Below are positions 49,802-58,895 of a stretch of 64,000 nucleotides of DNA, in pieces. Source of the stretch: DATBVX01 sp963810775. GTDB taxonomy: Bacteria > Pseudomonadota > Gammaproteobacteria > Steroidobacterales > Steroidobacteraceae. The stretch lies in contig CAWEOT010000001.1 of NCBI GenBank assembly GCA_963810775.1, positions 1 through 64,000 of the forward strand. Direction: 5' to 3'. Below the pieces are notes generated by a model. The model saw only the letters and a list, made by a program, of their open reading frames with translations, did not search any database and was not told where the DNA came from. Every line of letters starts with the position of its first letter. Position 1 is the first letter of the stretch. Made by a program: the position numbers and the translations under genes.

Positions 49802-50506
49802 ATGACCGTTGGCCGTCGGTTCCTGTACTGGATCGGAGTGCCGATTGGCATGCTGGTGATCCGTTTCTTCTGGCACACGTGCCGGATCGTGCACGTGGAC
49901 GGCCGCTCCCATATCGAGGACCGCCTCCTGCGCGGGGAAACGGCCGTGATCTGCTATTGGCACCGCCATCAGCTCTTCTGCTGGCGTTACCTCAGGCAAC
50001 TCATCGATCGTGGCGCACGCATAGGCTGGCTCATCAGCGCTTCGGTCGACGGGCACGGGCCGAGCGAGATCGCACGGCGCATGGGCGGCGGCATTGTGTT
50101 CCGCGGCTCGACCACGAGCGGTGGCACCGACGCTTTGCGCGCCATGTGCAAATCCATCGCGCGAGACCACGTGTCGCCGGCGACCACGCCGGATGGACCG
50201 TACGGACCGCATTCAGTGTTCAAGCCGGGAATCGTGAAACTTGCGCAACTTTCCGGATCGCCGCTCATTCCGTTGGCCTACTGCGCGGAGCGAGCCTGGG
50301 TGCTGCGCACCTGGGATCGTTTCGTGATCCCGAGGCCGTTCTGCAGAATCGTGATGGCCGCAGGCGAGCCCGTGCCCGTGCCGCGGCGCCTCGACGAACC
50401 CGAGCTGGAACGGCTGCGCCAGCAGCTCGAGCGTGAACTGCAAGTGTTGTTCGAACGCGCCCGCGCGCGGCTTCAATCGTCGGCGCAATCGGCGGCTTCG
50501 AGTTGA
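49802..50506 (+). CDS. DUF374 lysophospholipid acyltransferase-like protein
   Basis: 234 residues from ATG 49802. VICYWHRHQLFCWRYL (HxxxxF/W catalytic variant), RGSTTSGGTDALRAM and TPDGPYGPHSVFKPGI are DUF374 signatures. A frame from ATG 49675 (ATGA overlap with the previous stop) encodes a polar N-terminal tail and would join this one by one extra base near 49795, so the true protein may be ~42 residues longer. Third acyltransferase in a row. Ends inside the convergent CDF gene. Confidence 0.85.
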   Translation: MTVGRRFLYWIGVPIGMLVIRFFWHTCRIVHVDGRSHIEDRLLRGETAVICYWHRHQLFCWRYLRQLIDRGARIGWLISASVDGHGPSEIARRMGGGIVFRGSTTSGGTDALRAMCKSIARDHVSPATTPDGPYGPHSVFKPGIVKLAQLSGSPLIPLAYCAERAWVLRTWDRFVIPRPFCRIVMAAGEPVPVPRRLDEPELERLRQQLERELQVLFERARARLQSSAQSAASS

Positions 50507-51405
50507 ATCGTCGAATGTTCGAGCGCGTAGCGGCGCGACAGGAACACCTTGATGTCCTGCAAGACGATCGCAGGCACAACGTCTGGCTGGATACGCGCGT
50601 GGAGTGTGACGAGTGGATGGCGCGAAGTCAGCGACCACACGTGCACGTGGTGCACATCCACGACGCCGCCAACCGCGATACGCAGCTCGCGCTCCAGTTC
50701 GGCGATGTCGAGCCACTCTGGTGAGCCTTCGAGCAGTATGTGTGCCGACTTGATCAGCAGACCGCCGGCGAAAGCTACGATCAGGCCCGCGACCAGCAGC
50801 GCCAGCAACGGATCGATACGCGTCCAGTTGGACAAGATGATGACCGTCGCAGCGACCAGCGCCGCCAGCGAACCGAGCAGATCGGATAGCACGTGCAGGT
50901 ACGCGGCCCGCAGGTTCAGATTCTCCGCATCGCCCCGTCGCAACAGCACCAGCGCGACGACGTTGATCAGCAAACCACCGCCGGCGACTGCAAGCATCAG
51001 GGGACCCATCACTGGCGCCGGATTTTGCAGCCGCATAATCGCTTCATAGACGATCCACGCCACCGCCAGCAGCAACAGGATGCTGTTGACGAATGCGGCG
51101 AGGACCTGCAACCGATGGTAGCCATAGGTTCGGCGGCGATCGGAAGGCCGCGCCGCGAAACGCAGGGCCACCCAGGCGAGGGCCAGCGATGCGGCGTCGG
51201 TGAGCATGTGCCCGGCGTCGGCCAGCAGTGTCAGCGAGCCGGCCAGAAAACCGCCGACGATTTCCACGATCGCAAAGCCGCCGGTGAGCACGAGCGCCCA
51301 CATCAGGCGATTGCCGTCCTGGGGGTGATCGTGGGAGTGAGCGTGCTGGGCGTGGCGGGGATCACGCCCCGCCGCGGGCTTTACGTCGGGCGTCGTGCAC
51401 TCCAT
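50473..51405 (-). CDS. cation diffusion facilitator (zinc/metal exporter)
   Basis: 310 residues, six membrane helices. Metal site HMLTD (H66, D70) in TM2 and HVLSD (H171, D175) in TM5, the HxxxD pair of zinc-type CDF proteins such as ZitB and CzcD. A His-rich N-terminus (HAQHAHSHDH) may collect metal. C-terminal ferredoxin-like domain with DVHHVHVWSLTSRHP. It overlaps the preceding gene tail-to-tail by 34 nt. Confidence 0.93.
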   Translation of the reverse strand: MECTTPDVKPAAGRDPRHAQHAHSHDHPQDGNRLMWALVLTGGFAIVEIVGGFLAGSLTLLADAGHMLTDAASLALAWVALRFAARPSDRRRTYGYHRLQVLAAFVNSILLLLAVAWIVYEAIMRLQNPAPVMGPLMLAVAGGGLLINVVALVLLRRGDAENLNLRAAYLHVLSDLLGSLAALVAATVIILSNWTRIDPLLALLVAGLIVAFAGGLLIKSAHILLEGSPEWLDIAELERELRIAVGGVVDVHHVHVWSLTSRHPLVTLHARIQPDVVPAIVLQDIKVFLSRRYALEHSTIQLEAADCADD

Positions 51406-51415
51406 TCAACGAGCA

Positions 51416-51427
51416 TACCGGTATACT
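51416..51427. promoter_or_regulatory. palindrome and -10 box between CDF and GT2 genes
   Basis: ATACCGGTAT (51416-51425) is a perfect 10-bp palindrome overlapping TATACT (51422-51427). It lies in the 35-nt gap between the divergent genes, 13 nt before the GT2 ATG. An operator over a core promoter is possible. Confidence 0.35.
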
Positions 51428-51440
51428 ACGCGGCCTCACA

Positions 51441-52199
51441 ATGAACGCGACCGGCGCCACTTCAACGGGCACGCAACCCGAAATCTCGGTCGTGATCCCC
51501 GTTTGCAACGAGGCGGAAAACATCGAACCACTGGCCCGCGAAATCGATGCCGCGTTGCATGGCCGCGCGAGTTTCGAAACAATTTTCGTCGATGACGGCA
51601 GCACTGATGCGACCGCCGCCATCGTCCGGCGGCTGCGCGATAAGGAGCTTCCGCAGCTTCGCCTGCTGCAACATTCATTTCGCAGCGGGCAAAGCGCCGC
51701 GGTGCGATCCGGCGTGAGCGCCGCGCGTGCGCCGTGGGTGGCGACGCTCGATGGCGATGGTCAGAACGATCCTGCGGACCTGCGCAAGTTTCTCGAGGCG
51801 CGGCACGATCCCGTGAACGCAGGCGCGTTGCTGATCATGGGCAATCGCGTGACACGCCGGGATACCTGGTTGCGGCGCCTGTCTTCTCGGATTGCCAACG
51901 GCGTACGAGGGGGACTGCTGGGCGATGGCACGCCGGACACCGGCTGTGGCATCAAGATCTTCGACCGGGACACCTTTCTCTCGCTGCCCGCCTTCGATCA
52001 CATGCATCGCTTCCTGCCGGCGCTGTTCCAGCGCGCGGGCAGCCGCGTGGTGTCGATTCCGGTCAATCATCGCCCCCGAATGCGCGGTCGTTCGAAGTAC
52101 GGAGTGCACAACCGCCTGTGGGTTGGCATCGTCGACCTGTTCGGCGTGATGTGGCTGAAGGCGCGTTACCGCGCGGGCTTGAAGGTCACCGAGGACTGA
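51441..52199 (+). CDS. GT2-family glycosyltransferase (polyprenyl-phosphate type)
   Basis: 252 residues. SVVIPVCNEAENI, FVDDGSTDAT, LDGDGQNDPADL and DTGCGIKIFDRDTF mark a dolichyl/undecaprenyl-phosphate sugar transferase of GT2; no C-terminal membrane helices, so it is like DPM1 rather than ArnC. It probably charges the lipid carrier with a sugar used by the GT39 enzyme that begins 7 nt downstream. Confidence 0.88.
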   Translation: MNATGATSTGTQPEISVVIPVCNEAENIEPLAREIDAALHGRASFETIFVDDGSTDATAAIVRRLRDKELPQLRLLQHSFRSGQSAAVRSGVSAARAPWVATLDGDGQNDPADLRKFLEARHDPVNAGALLIMGNRVTRRDTWLRRLSSRIANGVRGGLLGDGTPDTGCGIKIFDRDTFLSLPAFDHMHRFLPALFQRAGSRVVSIPVNHRPRMRGRSKYGVHNRLWVGIVDLFGVMWLKARYRAGLKVTED

Positions 52200-52206
52200 A
52201 GATCTG

Positions 52207-53932
52207 ATGCATTCACCGCCCGCACCTCACCTCGCAGCGGCGCGCGCCGCGATGCTCCGCGACATCGCGCTGCTGGTCAGTCTTAGCCTGCTGCTGATCG
52301 CGAGCGGGATTGGGCTTCGAGACCCCTGGCCGGCCGATGAGCCGCGTTTCGCACTGATCGCGCGCGATATGGTGGCGAGTGGCAACTGGCTGTTTCCGAA
52401 AGTGGGCGGCGATCTCTATGCGGATAAGCCGCCGTTGTTTTTCTGGCTGATGGCAGCCTGCTACGCGCTCACTGGCTCGTTACGGGTGAGTTTCCTGCTG
52501 CCATCGTTCCTTGCCGGCGTCGGCACCATCCTGCTGGTGTATGACCTTGGGCGGCGGTTGTGGAATCGAGAGGCCGGTTTGTGTTCGGCACTCATACTGC
52601 TTTTCACGGTGCAATTTACGCTGCAGGCACGGCTCGCCCAGATCGATGCGACTCTGTGCTTCTTGATCACTCTTTCTTTATACGGGCTGTTGCGACACCT
52701 GCTGTTACGCAGCGGATGGGGCTGGTACGCACTGGGTGGTTTCGCAGCGGGGCTGGGCGTAATTACCAAGGGCGTCGGCTTCCTGCCGCTGCTGATCTTG
52801 CTGCCGTACGCGTGGGCGCACCGGCGCAAGTGGCCGCTCCCGGAAGTATCTGGCAGCTCGGCGCACTGGATCTGGGCGCCACTCGCATTCGTTGCGGCAA
52901 TTGCGCTGTGGGCCGTGCCGATGTTGATTGCGGTCGCTCTGAGCGGCGATCCCGCTCTGCATGCGTATCGCAATGAGATCCTGTTTCACCAGACAGTGAC
53001 ACGCTACGCGTCGGCGTGGCATCACCAGCAGCCCTTCTACTACTACGTCACCGTCATTCTGACGATGTGGCTTCCTCTCGTCCTGTTGTTGCCGTGGCTG
53101 ATCCCACGCTGGGCGAAGCAGCTACGTGAACACGATACGCGAATTCTGCTGCTGCTCGGCTGGGCCGTGATCGTTCTCGTGTTCTTCAGTGCCAGTCCGG
53201 GCAAGCGCGGCCTCTACATTCTTCCCGTGTTACCAGCCGTGGCACTCGCCTCCGGAGAATGGCTGCGTGGACTTTGGCAGAGACCCGACGTGCAAGGGCT
53301 CGGTTCGATATTCGCATTGTTCCTGATTGTGGTGAGTGTCGGTGCATTCGTGTATCTGCAGTGGATTGCTCCGGAACAAGCCGTGCGCCTCCGGGAAGAC
53401 GTTGGCCTGCGCTACCTCGCGCCACTGGCGATCTATGCGGGACTGGCGACGGTTGCATTTCTCGCTTGCGGCCGAGGTCGTGGCGTGCTCGCGAGCGCGT
53501 GGGCGCTTGGCCTGCTATGGATCGTGTGCAGTTTTGCGGTCATACCGCAGCTCGATGCCACGCGTTCAGCGCGTCGCTTCATCGAACAATTGAATCGCGT
53601 CGCTGACCCCGCTCGCGAGCTGGGCTTGCTCGCCTACAAAGAGCAGTTCCTGCTGCAACTGGAGCGGCCCAGTGTCAACTTCGGGCACAGCCGCTGGCGT
53701 GAAGGACCAGCGGAGTCCTACGACGCGGCGCTGTGGCTCAACGCCTCACCAGGACGCGAATTGCTGGTGCCAGCTTCTCAACTTGAGCCGTGTTTCGCTT
53801 CCGCCCGCGTATCGTCGCGAAGTCGGCGAAGCGAGTCGCCAGCTTTGGTATCTCGTTGTCCCGCCAGCTAATCCGACTTGTGCCGAGCGTGGGCGCCCGG
53901 AGAAGTCGCTCCACTACGACACTTATCACTGA
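52207..53932 (+). CDS. ArnT-like GT39 membrane glycosyltransferase, frameshifted near 3' end
   Basis: About 12 membrane helices in ~574 residues. The first periplasmic loop DPWPADEPRFALIARDM carries the catalytic Asp/Glu of ArnT/PMT enzymes; YADKPPLFFWLMA follows. The main frame ends at 53871, but near 53802 one extra base moves the homologous reading to YRREVGEASRQLWYLVVPPA and a stop at 53932. It transfers a sugar from a polyprenyl phosphate to lipid A or protein at the periplasmic face. Confidence 0.88.
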
Positions 53933-53945
53933 GAGGTAAGGCGAA

Positions 53946-54098
53946 TTGAGCTCACTGGACATCGCGCGGGCCGCACTGGTTGCGGTACTGCTGGCAGTAA
54001 CAGGCTGCGGTGGCGGAAGTGGCAACACCCTTGCGGGAATCGAGGGTACCGGGTCGGCGGGAGTCTTTGTTGCTGACGTGATCGAGTTCGAAGACTGA
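53946..54098 (+). CDS. 50-residue lipoprotein
   Basis: TTG start at 53946, preceded by AGGTAAGG. LVAVLLAVTGC is a lipobox; the mature part GGGSGNTLAGIEGTG, then AGVFVADVIEFED, is only ~30 residues. The GIEGTG turn recalls the beginning of DUF5666-type lipoproteins, so this may be a shortened relative. It follows the GT39 gene by 13 nt. Confidence 0.6.
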   Translation: MSSLDIARAALVAVLLAVTGCGGGSGNTLAGIEGTGSAGVFVADVIEFED

Positions 54099-54134
54099 GA
54101 GAGAATTCAACTGCGTCGCTGATCGCCCGCGGCT

Positions 54135-54788
54135 CTAGCGTTCCAGGTAACCATGCGCAATGGCGTAGGCCGCGACGGCGGGCGCCGTCTTCAGGCCAAG
54201 CTTTCGCATCAGGTTGGTGCGATGTTTTTCGATGGTTTTGTGGCTCAGCGACAGTTGCTGGGCAATCTCTCGCGTCCGGTATCCCTCGGCGATCAGGCGG
54301 ACCACCTGCCGCTCGCGCTGCGAGAGCGTGCTCGACGCGCGACGCCGTGGCGCGTCTACCTGTGTCTTGAGATATCCATTGATCACGCGGTCACAGATTG
54401 ATGGGCTGATGTAACCCTTGCCGTGCGCGACGCTGCGGATGGCTGTGATCAATTCGAGCCGCGTGTCGCTTTTCAGTAGATAGCCATCTGCACCGGCGCG
54501 CAGAGCTGCATCGATTGCGCTTTCCTCTCTGAGAAACGTCAGCACCAGCACGTGCACGCCCGGACGCTGCTTCTTCAGCTTCGCAATCGTGTCCGGATCG
54601 CTCGCGGTGGTCATTGACAGGTCGATGATCACGAGATCGGGAGTGCGCGACTCGGTTTCACGCAGCGCATCGACACCATTTGATGCCGCGCCGATCACCT
54701 CGCATTCCTCGTTGCCGAGCAGCGCGACAAGACCGTCGCGCATGATGCTGTCAGTATCGACGATGAGGACTTGTGTTTTTTTTGGCAT
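54135..54788 (-). CDS. NarL/LuxR-family response regulator
   Basis: 217 residues. Receiver with phospho-acceptor D56 (VIIDLSM); one of the acidic-pocket residues is replaced (VDTDS). C-terminal LuxR HTH: LSQRERQVVRLIAEGYRTRE and LSHKTIEKHRTNLMRKLGL. No kinase is adjacent in its own direction; the HisKA_3 kinase at 58896 is the right partner type. The 9-mer AAACCCTAC lies 114 nt upstream and recurs before that kinase gene. Confidence 0.92.
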   Translation of the reverse strand: MPKKTQVLIVDTDSIMRDGLVALLGNEECEVIGAASNGVDALRETESRTPDLVIIDLSMTTASDPDTIAKLKKQRPGVHVLVLTFLREESAIDAALRAGADGYLLKSDTRLELITAIRSVAHGKGYISPSICDRVINGYLKTQVDAPRRRASSTLSQRERQVVRLIAEGYRTREIAQQLSLSHKTIEKHRTNLMRKLGLKTAPAVAAYAIAHGYLER

Positions 54789-54901
54789 TGAGCCCTAGGG
54801 ACCGGGCCACGTTTGATACTCAGCAATGCGCTGGGTTTGCACATAGCCGGCGCAGCGCATGCGTACAGAGTAGTGCGCCGGGCCACAGACGCGATACGGG
54901 C

Positions 54902-54922
54902 AAACCCTACTCGGACGGTAGG
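54902..54922. promoter_or_regulatory. CCTAC-N7-GTAGG inverted repeat (shared AAACCCTAC site)
   Basis: AAACCCTAC (54902-54910), then TCGGACG and GTAGG (54918-54922). The same 9-mer occurs at 58787 and, reversed, at 63434. NarL-type regulators bind such 7-bp-spaced repeats, so autoregulation is possible. Confidence 0.45.
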
Positions 54923-55020
54923 TGTTGCACGGACTTGCGACACTGACGTTTGCCGGATATGCACCGTGTCGCTCCCGGGGTAGCCTTGCGACACGACTTT
55001 GAGCGCCAGCGGACAAGATC

Positions 55021-55110
55021 ATGACCGCGTGGATACTGATTGGCACATACCTCGGCCTGATGGCGGCCCTCCTTTGGTTCATGTATCGGTCGGGTCGGCA
55101 CCGGCACTGA
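55021..55110 (+). CDS. possible 29-residue membrane peptide
   Basis: ATG at 55021 to TGA at 55110: a single hydrophobic helix (WILIGTYLGLMAALLWFMY) then SGRHRH. It resembles small single-span regulators, with only a weak GGAC upstream. Located between two convergently arranged regulator genes. Confidence 0.35.
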   Translation: MTAWILIGTYLGLMAALLWFMYRSGRHRH

Positions 55111-55131
55111 GAGTTCGTGCCACGGCTGCAC

Positions 55132-55533
55132 TCAGGACGAATTGAAGAGCCGCTTCAACACCGCCAGCAGATCTGCCTTGTCGAACGGTTTCGTGAGTGC
55201 CTCGTCGGCACCCGCTTGCTTGGCTGCGGCAAGATAGGCAGTCGTGGTGATGGCTTCGGGCTGGTAGTCGAGAGGTCCGAAGTTGCCACCGCCGGATATG
55301 GCCACAATGCGCGTGGGTGTTCCCATTGCCCGGATGGCCTTGATGACATCGATGCCGTGGGTCTTCGGCATGATGATGTCGGTGATGACGATGTCCACCG
55401 GATTACGTTCGAAGGCTTCCAGTCCCTCGACACTGGTGGTCACCGTGGTGACGCTGTAGCCGGCGCGTTCGAGAACCCGCCGCAGAGCATGTCCAACCTC
55501 GACCTCGTCATCGATGATCAAAACTGATCGCAT
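55132..55533 (-). CDS. single-domain (CheY-like) response regulator
   Basis: 133 residues, receiver only. Acidic pocket D8/D9, phospho-acceptor D52 (VITDIIMPK), a Ser in VAISGGG and Lys in TKPF. No output domain, so it acts by protein contact or in a phosphorelay. It follows the sensor kinase gene by 35 nt in the same direction. Confidence 0.92.
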   Translation of the reverse strand: MRSVLIIDDEVEVGHALRRVLERAGYSVTTVTTSVEGLEAFERNPVDIVITDIIMPKTHGIDVIKAIRAMGTPTRIVAISGGGNFGPLDYQPEAITTTAYLAAAKQAGADEALTKPFDKADLLAVLKRLFNSS

Positions 55534-55568
55534 CGCTCAATACTCCTGTGCGGATCGTCTGCGTACCG

Positions 55569-57110
55569 CTACTTCATCGGCAGTGTTTCGCTTGTCGCCC
55601 GGGAGCCGTCGTTACTCACCTGATCTGCCACGGGGCTGCTACGAGGAGCAATGGAGAAGTACACCCGAAACGTCGCTCCCTTGCCGATCTGGCTGTCTGC
55701 AACGACCACCGCTCCCATGCTACTCGCAATTCCATGTACCACCGAGAGACCAAGCCCGGTGCCTTCGCCGACCTCGCGCGTGGTGAAGAAGGGTTCGAAG
55801 ATGCGCGACAACGTCCTGGCATCCATGCCATGGCCAGTGTCCGAGATCTCGACCACGACATACTCCGCCGGTGGCACCCGCGCATCGGCGCCCTCGAAGC
55901 GCTGCGCCAGGGAAACGGTCATCCGGCCACCGCTCGCGCGCATCGCCTGGTAGGCATTCGTGCAGAGGTTCATCACGACCTGATGTACCAGGCTGGCATC
56001 GCCCGGGACCGGGACTACGGCGGGGGCTACCCTGCTGATGATTTCGATGTTGGGCGGCACAATCGCCCGCAACAACGCCACCACTTCCTCGACTACAGCA
56101 CCAACGCTGACCGGCGCGGTCGGTCCGGACCCGATCTCGCGGCTGAACGTCAGCACCCGGTTGACGAGCGTGCGCGCACGGTGTGCAGCCGCGATTACGC
56201 GACGCAGATCATTGGCGGGCTCACCAGTGTCCGGGAGTTCATCGAGTGCCGCCTGTGCATATAGGAGAATAGGCGTCATGATGTTGTTGAACTCGTGTGC
56301 GATGCCGCCGGCGAGGGTGCCGACAGTCGCGATGCGCTCGCTGTGACGCAGGCGCTCCTCCAGTGAGCGGCGCTGAGCTTCGGCCGCGGACCTCTCCATA
56401 ATCTCGAGACTCAGCCGCTCATTGGTGCCGACCAGCTCGATGCGCATGGATTCGAGGTGCTGCGTAAGCTGCTGCACCTCCTGGATCTTGCTGCCCGCCT
56501 CCAGGTGCGCATCCACATTGCCGGTTGCTATGCGGCGCGCGGCGTTCTGCAGGCGGATCATGGGTTGCGCGATGCGCGTAGCGAGCCAGATGGCAAGCCC
56601 TACGGAGACGACCGTAAAGACCAGCAATGCGAGCAGGATGCGATTGCGCGCCTCTTCGATCTGATCCCACACCGCAGACTCATCGAAACCGAGCCGCAAG
56701 GTGACCTGGCGATCCTTGTGCGGAATCGAAACGGACAGGAAGTAGGTGCGGTCTCCCCGATCGCCAAACTCGAAGTTGTCGCCCGGATACTTGCCGAATT
56801 CGGGCGCGACCAGCGTACTGCGCAACGTCGGCTCCTGGCCGGATTGCACCTCCGCAAACATTCCCTGGCCGCTGAGAATGATGCTGTCCAGCAGGGCCAC
56901 GGTACGCTCCGGCGTTGAGAGCGCATCTCCCAGCTCGAGTTCGTCTGCCAGCAGCCGCCCGTAGGTGCGCACCTGGTCGACAAAGATGTCAGCATGGCTG
57001 CGCTTTACGATGAAGAGCAGGCCGAAGAACAGCAGCGGCAACAGCACCGCGTGAATCACCAGCACGACGGAAGTGAGCCGGAACCAGAGGCGGTTGGTCA
57101 CTCTGACCAT
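55569..57110 (-). CDS. membrane sensor histidine kinase (HAMP, HisKA, HATPase)
   Basis: 513 residues. TM1 at ~12-34, periplasmic sensor ~37-157, TM2 ~158-178, HAMP ~179-232, phospho-His H272 in GGIAHEFNNIMTP, N-box NLCTNAYQAM (381-390), G1 SDTGHGM (from 423) and G2 GEGTGLGLSVV. The IAHEFNN H-box is that of NtrB/HisKA kinases. Its start overlaps the PstS-like gene by 13 nt, so the sensor may receive its signal from that protein. Confidence 0.93.
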   Translation of the reverse strand: MVRVTNRLWFRLTSVVLVIHAVLLPLLFFGLLFIVKRSHADIFVDQVRTYGRLLADELELGDALSTPERTVALLDSIILSGQGMFAEVQSGQEPTLRSTLVAPEFGKYPGDNFEFGDRGDRTYFLSVSIPHKDRQVTLRLGFDESAVWDQIEEARNRILLALLVFTVVSVGLAIWLATRIAQPMIRLQNAARRIATGNVDAHLEAGSKIQEVQQLTQHLESMRIELVGTNERLSLEIMERSAAEAQRRSLEERLRHSERIATVGTLAGGIAHEFNNIMTPILLYAQAALDELPDTGEPANDLRRVIAAAHRARTLVNRVLTFSREIGSGPTAPVSVGAVVEEVVALLRAIVPPNIEIISRVAPAVVPVPGDASLVHQVVMNLCTNAYQAMRASGGRMTVSLAQRFEGADARVPPAEYVVVEISDTGHGMDARTLSRIFEPFFTTREVGEGTGLGLSVVHGIASSMGAVVVADSQIGKGATFRVYFSIAPRSSPVADQVSNDGSRATSETLPMK

Positions 57111-57556
57111 ATCACTCGCAAGATGCGCAGGCGTGGATTGGAGACCGCATCGTCCAACCAGACATAGCTGACGGAGAAGCGGTCGGAATAGAGCCGGGCG
57201 AGAACCTCATCGCGCGACTGCAGCTCGAGCGGACGAGGTCTGCCGTGTTGCAGAGTCTGTGTGAGGATGCGTCGGTCATAGGCGGACTGCGACATGGCGA
57301 CGACGTCTTGCAAGAACACCTGCTCGAGCTTGCGGTCGCTGTTGTTCCTTACGGGAACCAGCGGGCGATTGTCTCGCTGCACCGGAAGGCTCAGGAAGAG
57401 CTTGCGGATCTCGATCGGGTGAAGCTCCTTCACCGGGCTGCTGGCGCTTACTACGAGCACGACCTGGCGCTCGCCGGCCGGTGTGGACACCGCCAGCGCA
57501 AGACTGAGGATTACGAGCCCCAGTCGCAACGTGCTTAGAACAACGCGGCGCTCCAC
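57098..57556 (-). CDS. small periplasmic PstS-like substrate-binding protein
   Basis: 152 residues with a signal peptide (LGLVILSLALAVSTPAG). VVLVVSASSPVKELHPIEIRKLFLSL and VPVRNNSDRKLEQVFLQDVV recall the short phosphate-ABC-type binding proteins that accompany porins. It overlaps the porin gene by 22 nt and the kinase gene by 13 nt. No transporter genes are near, so a sensing role is likelier than uptake. Confidence 0.75.
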   Translation of the reverse strand: MERRVVLSTLRLGLVILSLALAVSTPAGERQVVLVVSASSPVKELHPIEIRKLFLSLPVQRDNRPLVPVRNNSDRKLEQVFLQDVVAMSQSAYDRRILTQTLQHGRPRPLELQSRDEVLARLYSDRFSVSYVWLDDAVSNPRLRILRVIWSE

Positions 57557-58611
57557 TGCAGTCGAAACTCTTCGAAGTGATCACTGGTGGTCTGGGAGTC
57601 GGAAATCTCGAGGCTGACCGCGTGACGACGCGCGATAGCCCAGCGCACGCCAATGGCTGCGCGTTGAGTGACAAAATCCGGAAACAGACTGAGATAGGGC
57701 ACATCATCAGGGTTCGAGGTGTCCTCGAAGCGTGCAAAGAACGTGACGTCTTGGCGCAGATCGTGCTCCGCCTGGACGTAACCGGTGAAGAAGTCATCTT
57801 TGCCTGAACTGGAACTGGCACCCACCATCTCGGCTTTGACGTAATAGAGGACTGCCGACAGCATCCACGGCTCGCTCATCAGGTGGCCGAAGGCGCCGAC
57901 CACTGTCTGATCTACGTGGGTAACCGCGGCGAACTGGGGAGGAGGCACGTCTTCCCAGTTGATCTCGTTGTGCGCTATCAGCAGGCCGGCGGCGCTTTCG
58001 CCGAGCTCATCCGGCAGGAAGCTTACGCGGGCCTGGAAGCCAAGTTGGTGCTTGCTCGTGTCGGGGTGAATGAAGTCGAACGGTTCCAGCCCGTCGTGCG
58101 TGAGGAGCGGTGCCAGGCCGCCACCGATCGCGGTGCTCAGTCCTTTCCCGCCACCCAGATGCCAGTTCGACTCGACCAGCACCCCGAGAAAATGCTGCGG
58201 AATGATGCCGCCATCGTCCTCCCAGTTCTCGATTACGGGGCGGGTGATGCTCGTCTGCAGGAACTGGCCGTGATGGTGCTCGTGGTTCCAGACGCTGCTC
58301 GCCTGGTGAAATCGCCCGAGCCAGAGCGTCGTGTCCTCGGATGCTTCCCAGCCGAGCTGCAGTCGCTCGAGGTCCGATTCGTGATTCGTGAGCAGGTACT
58401 CGCCAAACAGCCGGAACCGACCTTCTTGCAAGCTGAGCAGCACGTCCGCGGAAAAGAGTTCATCGTCCAGGTCTTCGTTCGCCGCAGCGAGGCCGCTGGG
58501 GCGCACGACCTGTACGCTGGGAAAGACCAGCAACTCGTGTTGGGCTTGTTGTGCGGAAGCGAGCGCCGGCGCAAGCACCAGCGCTGCCACCATCCAGGAG
58601 CGAATGTTCAT
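57535..58611 (-). CDS. outer-membrane beta-barrel (porin-like) protein
   Basis: 358 residues from ATG 58611; signal peptide MNIRSWMVAALVLAPALASAQ. Alternating strand patterns with aromatic girdles (FGEYLLTNHESDLERLQLGW; TGYVQAEHDLRQDVTFFARF) and a C-terminal Phe (QWSAALF), the outer-membrane sorting signal. First gene of the operon with the PstS-like protein, kinase and receiver. A HHH-containing loop could bind metal or anion. Confidence 0.8.
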   Translation of the reverse strand: MNIRSWMVAALVLAPALASAQQAQHELLVFPSVQVVRPSGLAAANEDLDDELFSADVLLSLQEGRFRLFGEYLLTNHESDLERLQLGWEASEDTTLWLGRFHQASSVWNHEHHHGQFLQTSITRPVIENWEDDGGIIPQHFLGVLVESNWHLGGGKGLSTAIGGGLAPLLTHDGLEPFDFIHPDTSKHQLGFQARVSFLPDELGESAAGLLIAHNEINWEDVPPPQFAAVTHVDQTVVGAFGHLMSEPWMLSAVLYYVKAEMVGASSSSGKDDFFTGYVQAEHDLRQDVTFFARFEDTSNPDDVPYLSLFPDFVTQRAAIGVRWAIARRHAVSLEISDSQTTSDHFEEFRLQWSAALF

Positions 58612-58786
58612 GACAGGAGCCTCAACTGCGGGACTGGAGGATCGTGGCAGATGTCCCATGCGATGACCGTCGACGCCGTCCCTTTCGGCTGAAGGACTGC
58701 CGCGCGCAATGCACATAACTGTAGGGGCGGGTTGTTATTTTTCTCCCCAAATAGTGGGAGATACCCCCGCCGCGTGCGATGGGGTG

Positions 58787-58836
58787 AAACCCTACCACGG
58801 GTGGGTTGACACTGTACGCTTGTCCCGGTCTCTAGT
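58787..58836 (+). promoter_or_regulatory. promoter with AAACCCTAC site before HisKA_3 kinase gene
   Basis: AAACCCTAC (58787-58795) and GTGGG (58801-58805) lie directly before TTGACA (58806-58811). A -10 box is less clear: TCTCTA at 17 nt or TCTAGT at 19 nt. The repeat touches the -35 box, a position where a NarL-type activator could act. Confidence 0.45.
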
Positions 58837-58895
58837 TCGTATCGACAGGGCCGCGTGCTTCGGTTAAACCGCGCGAGGCAATGCGAGGCGACGCT

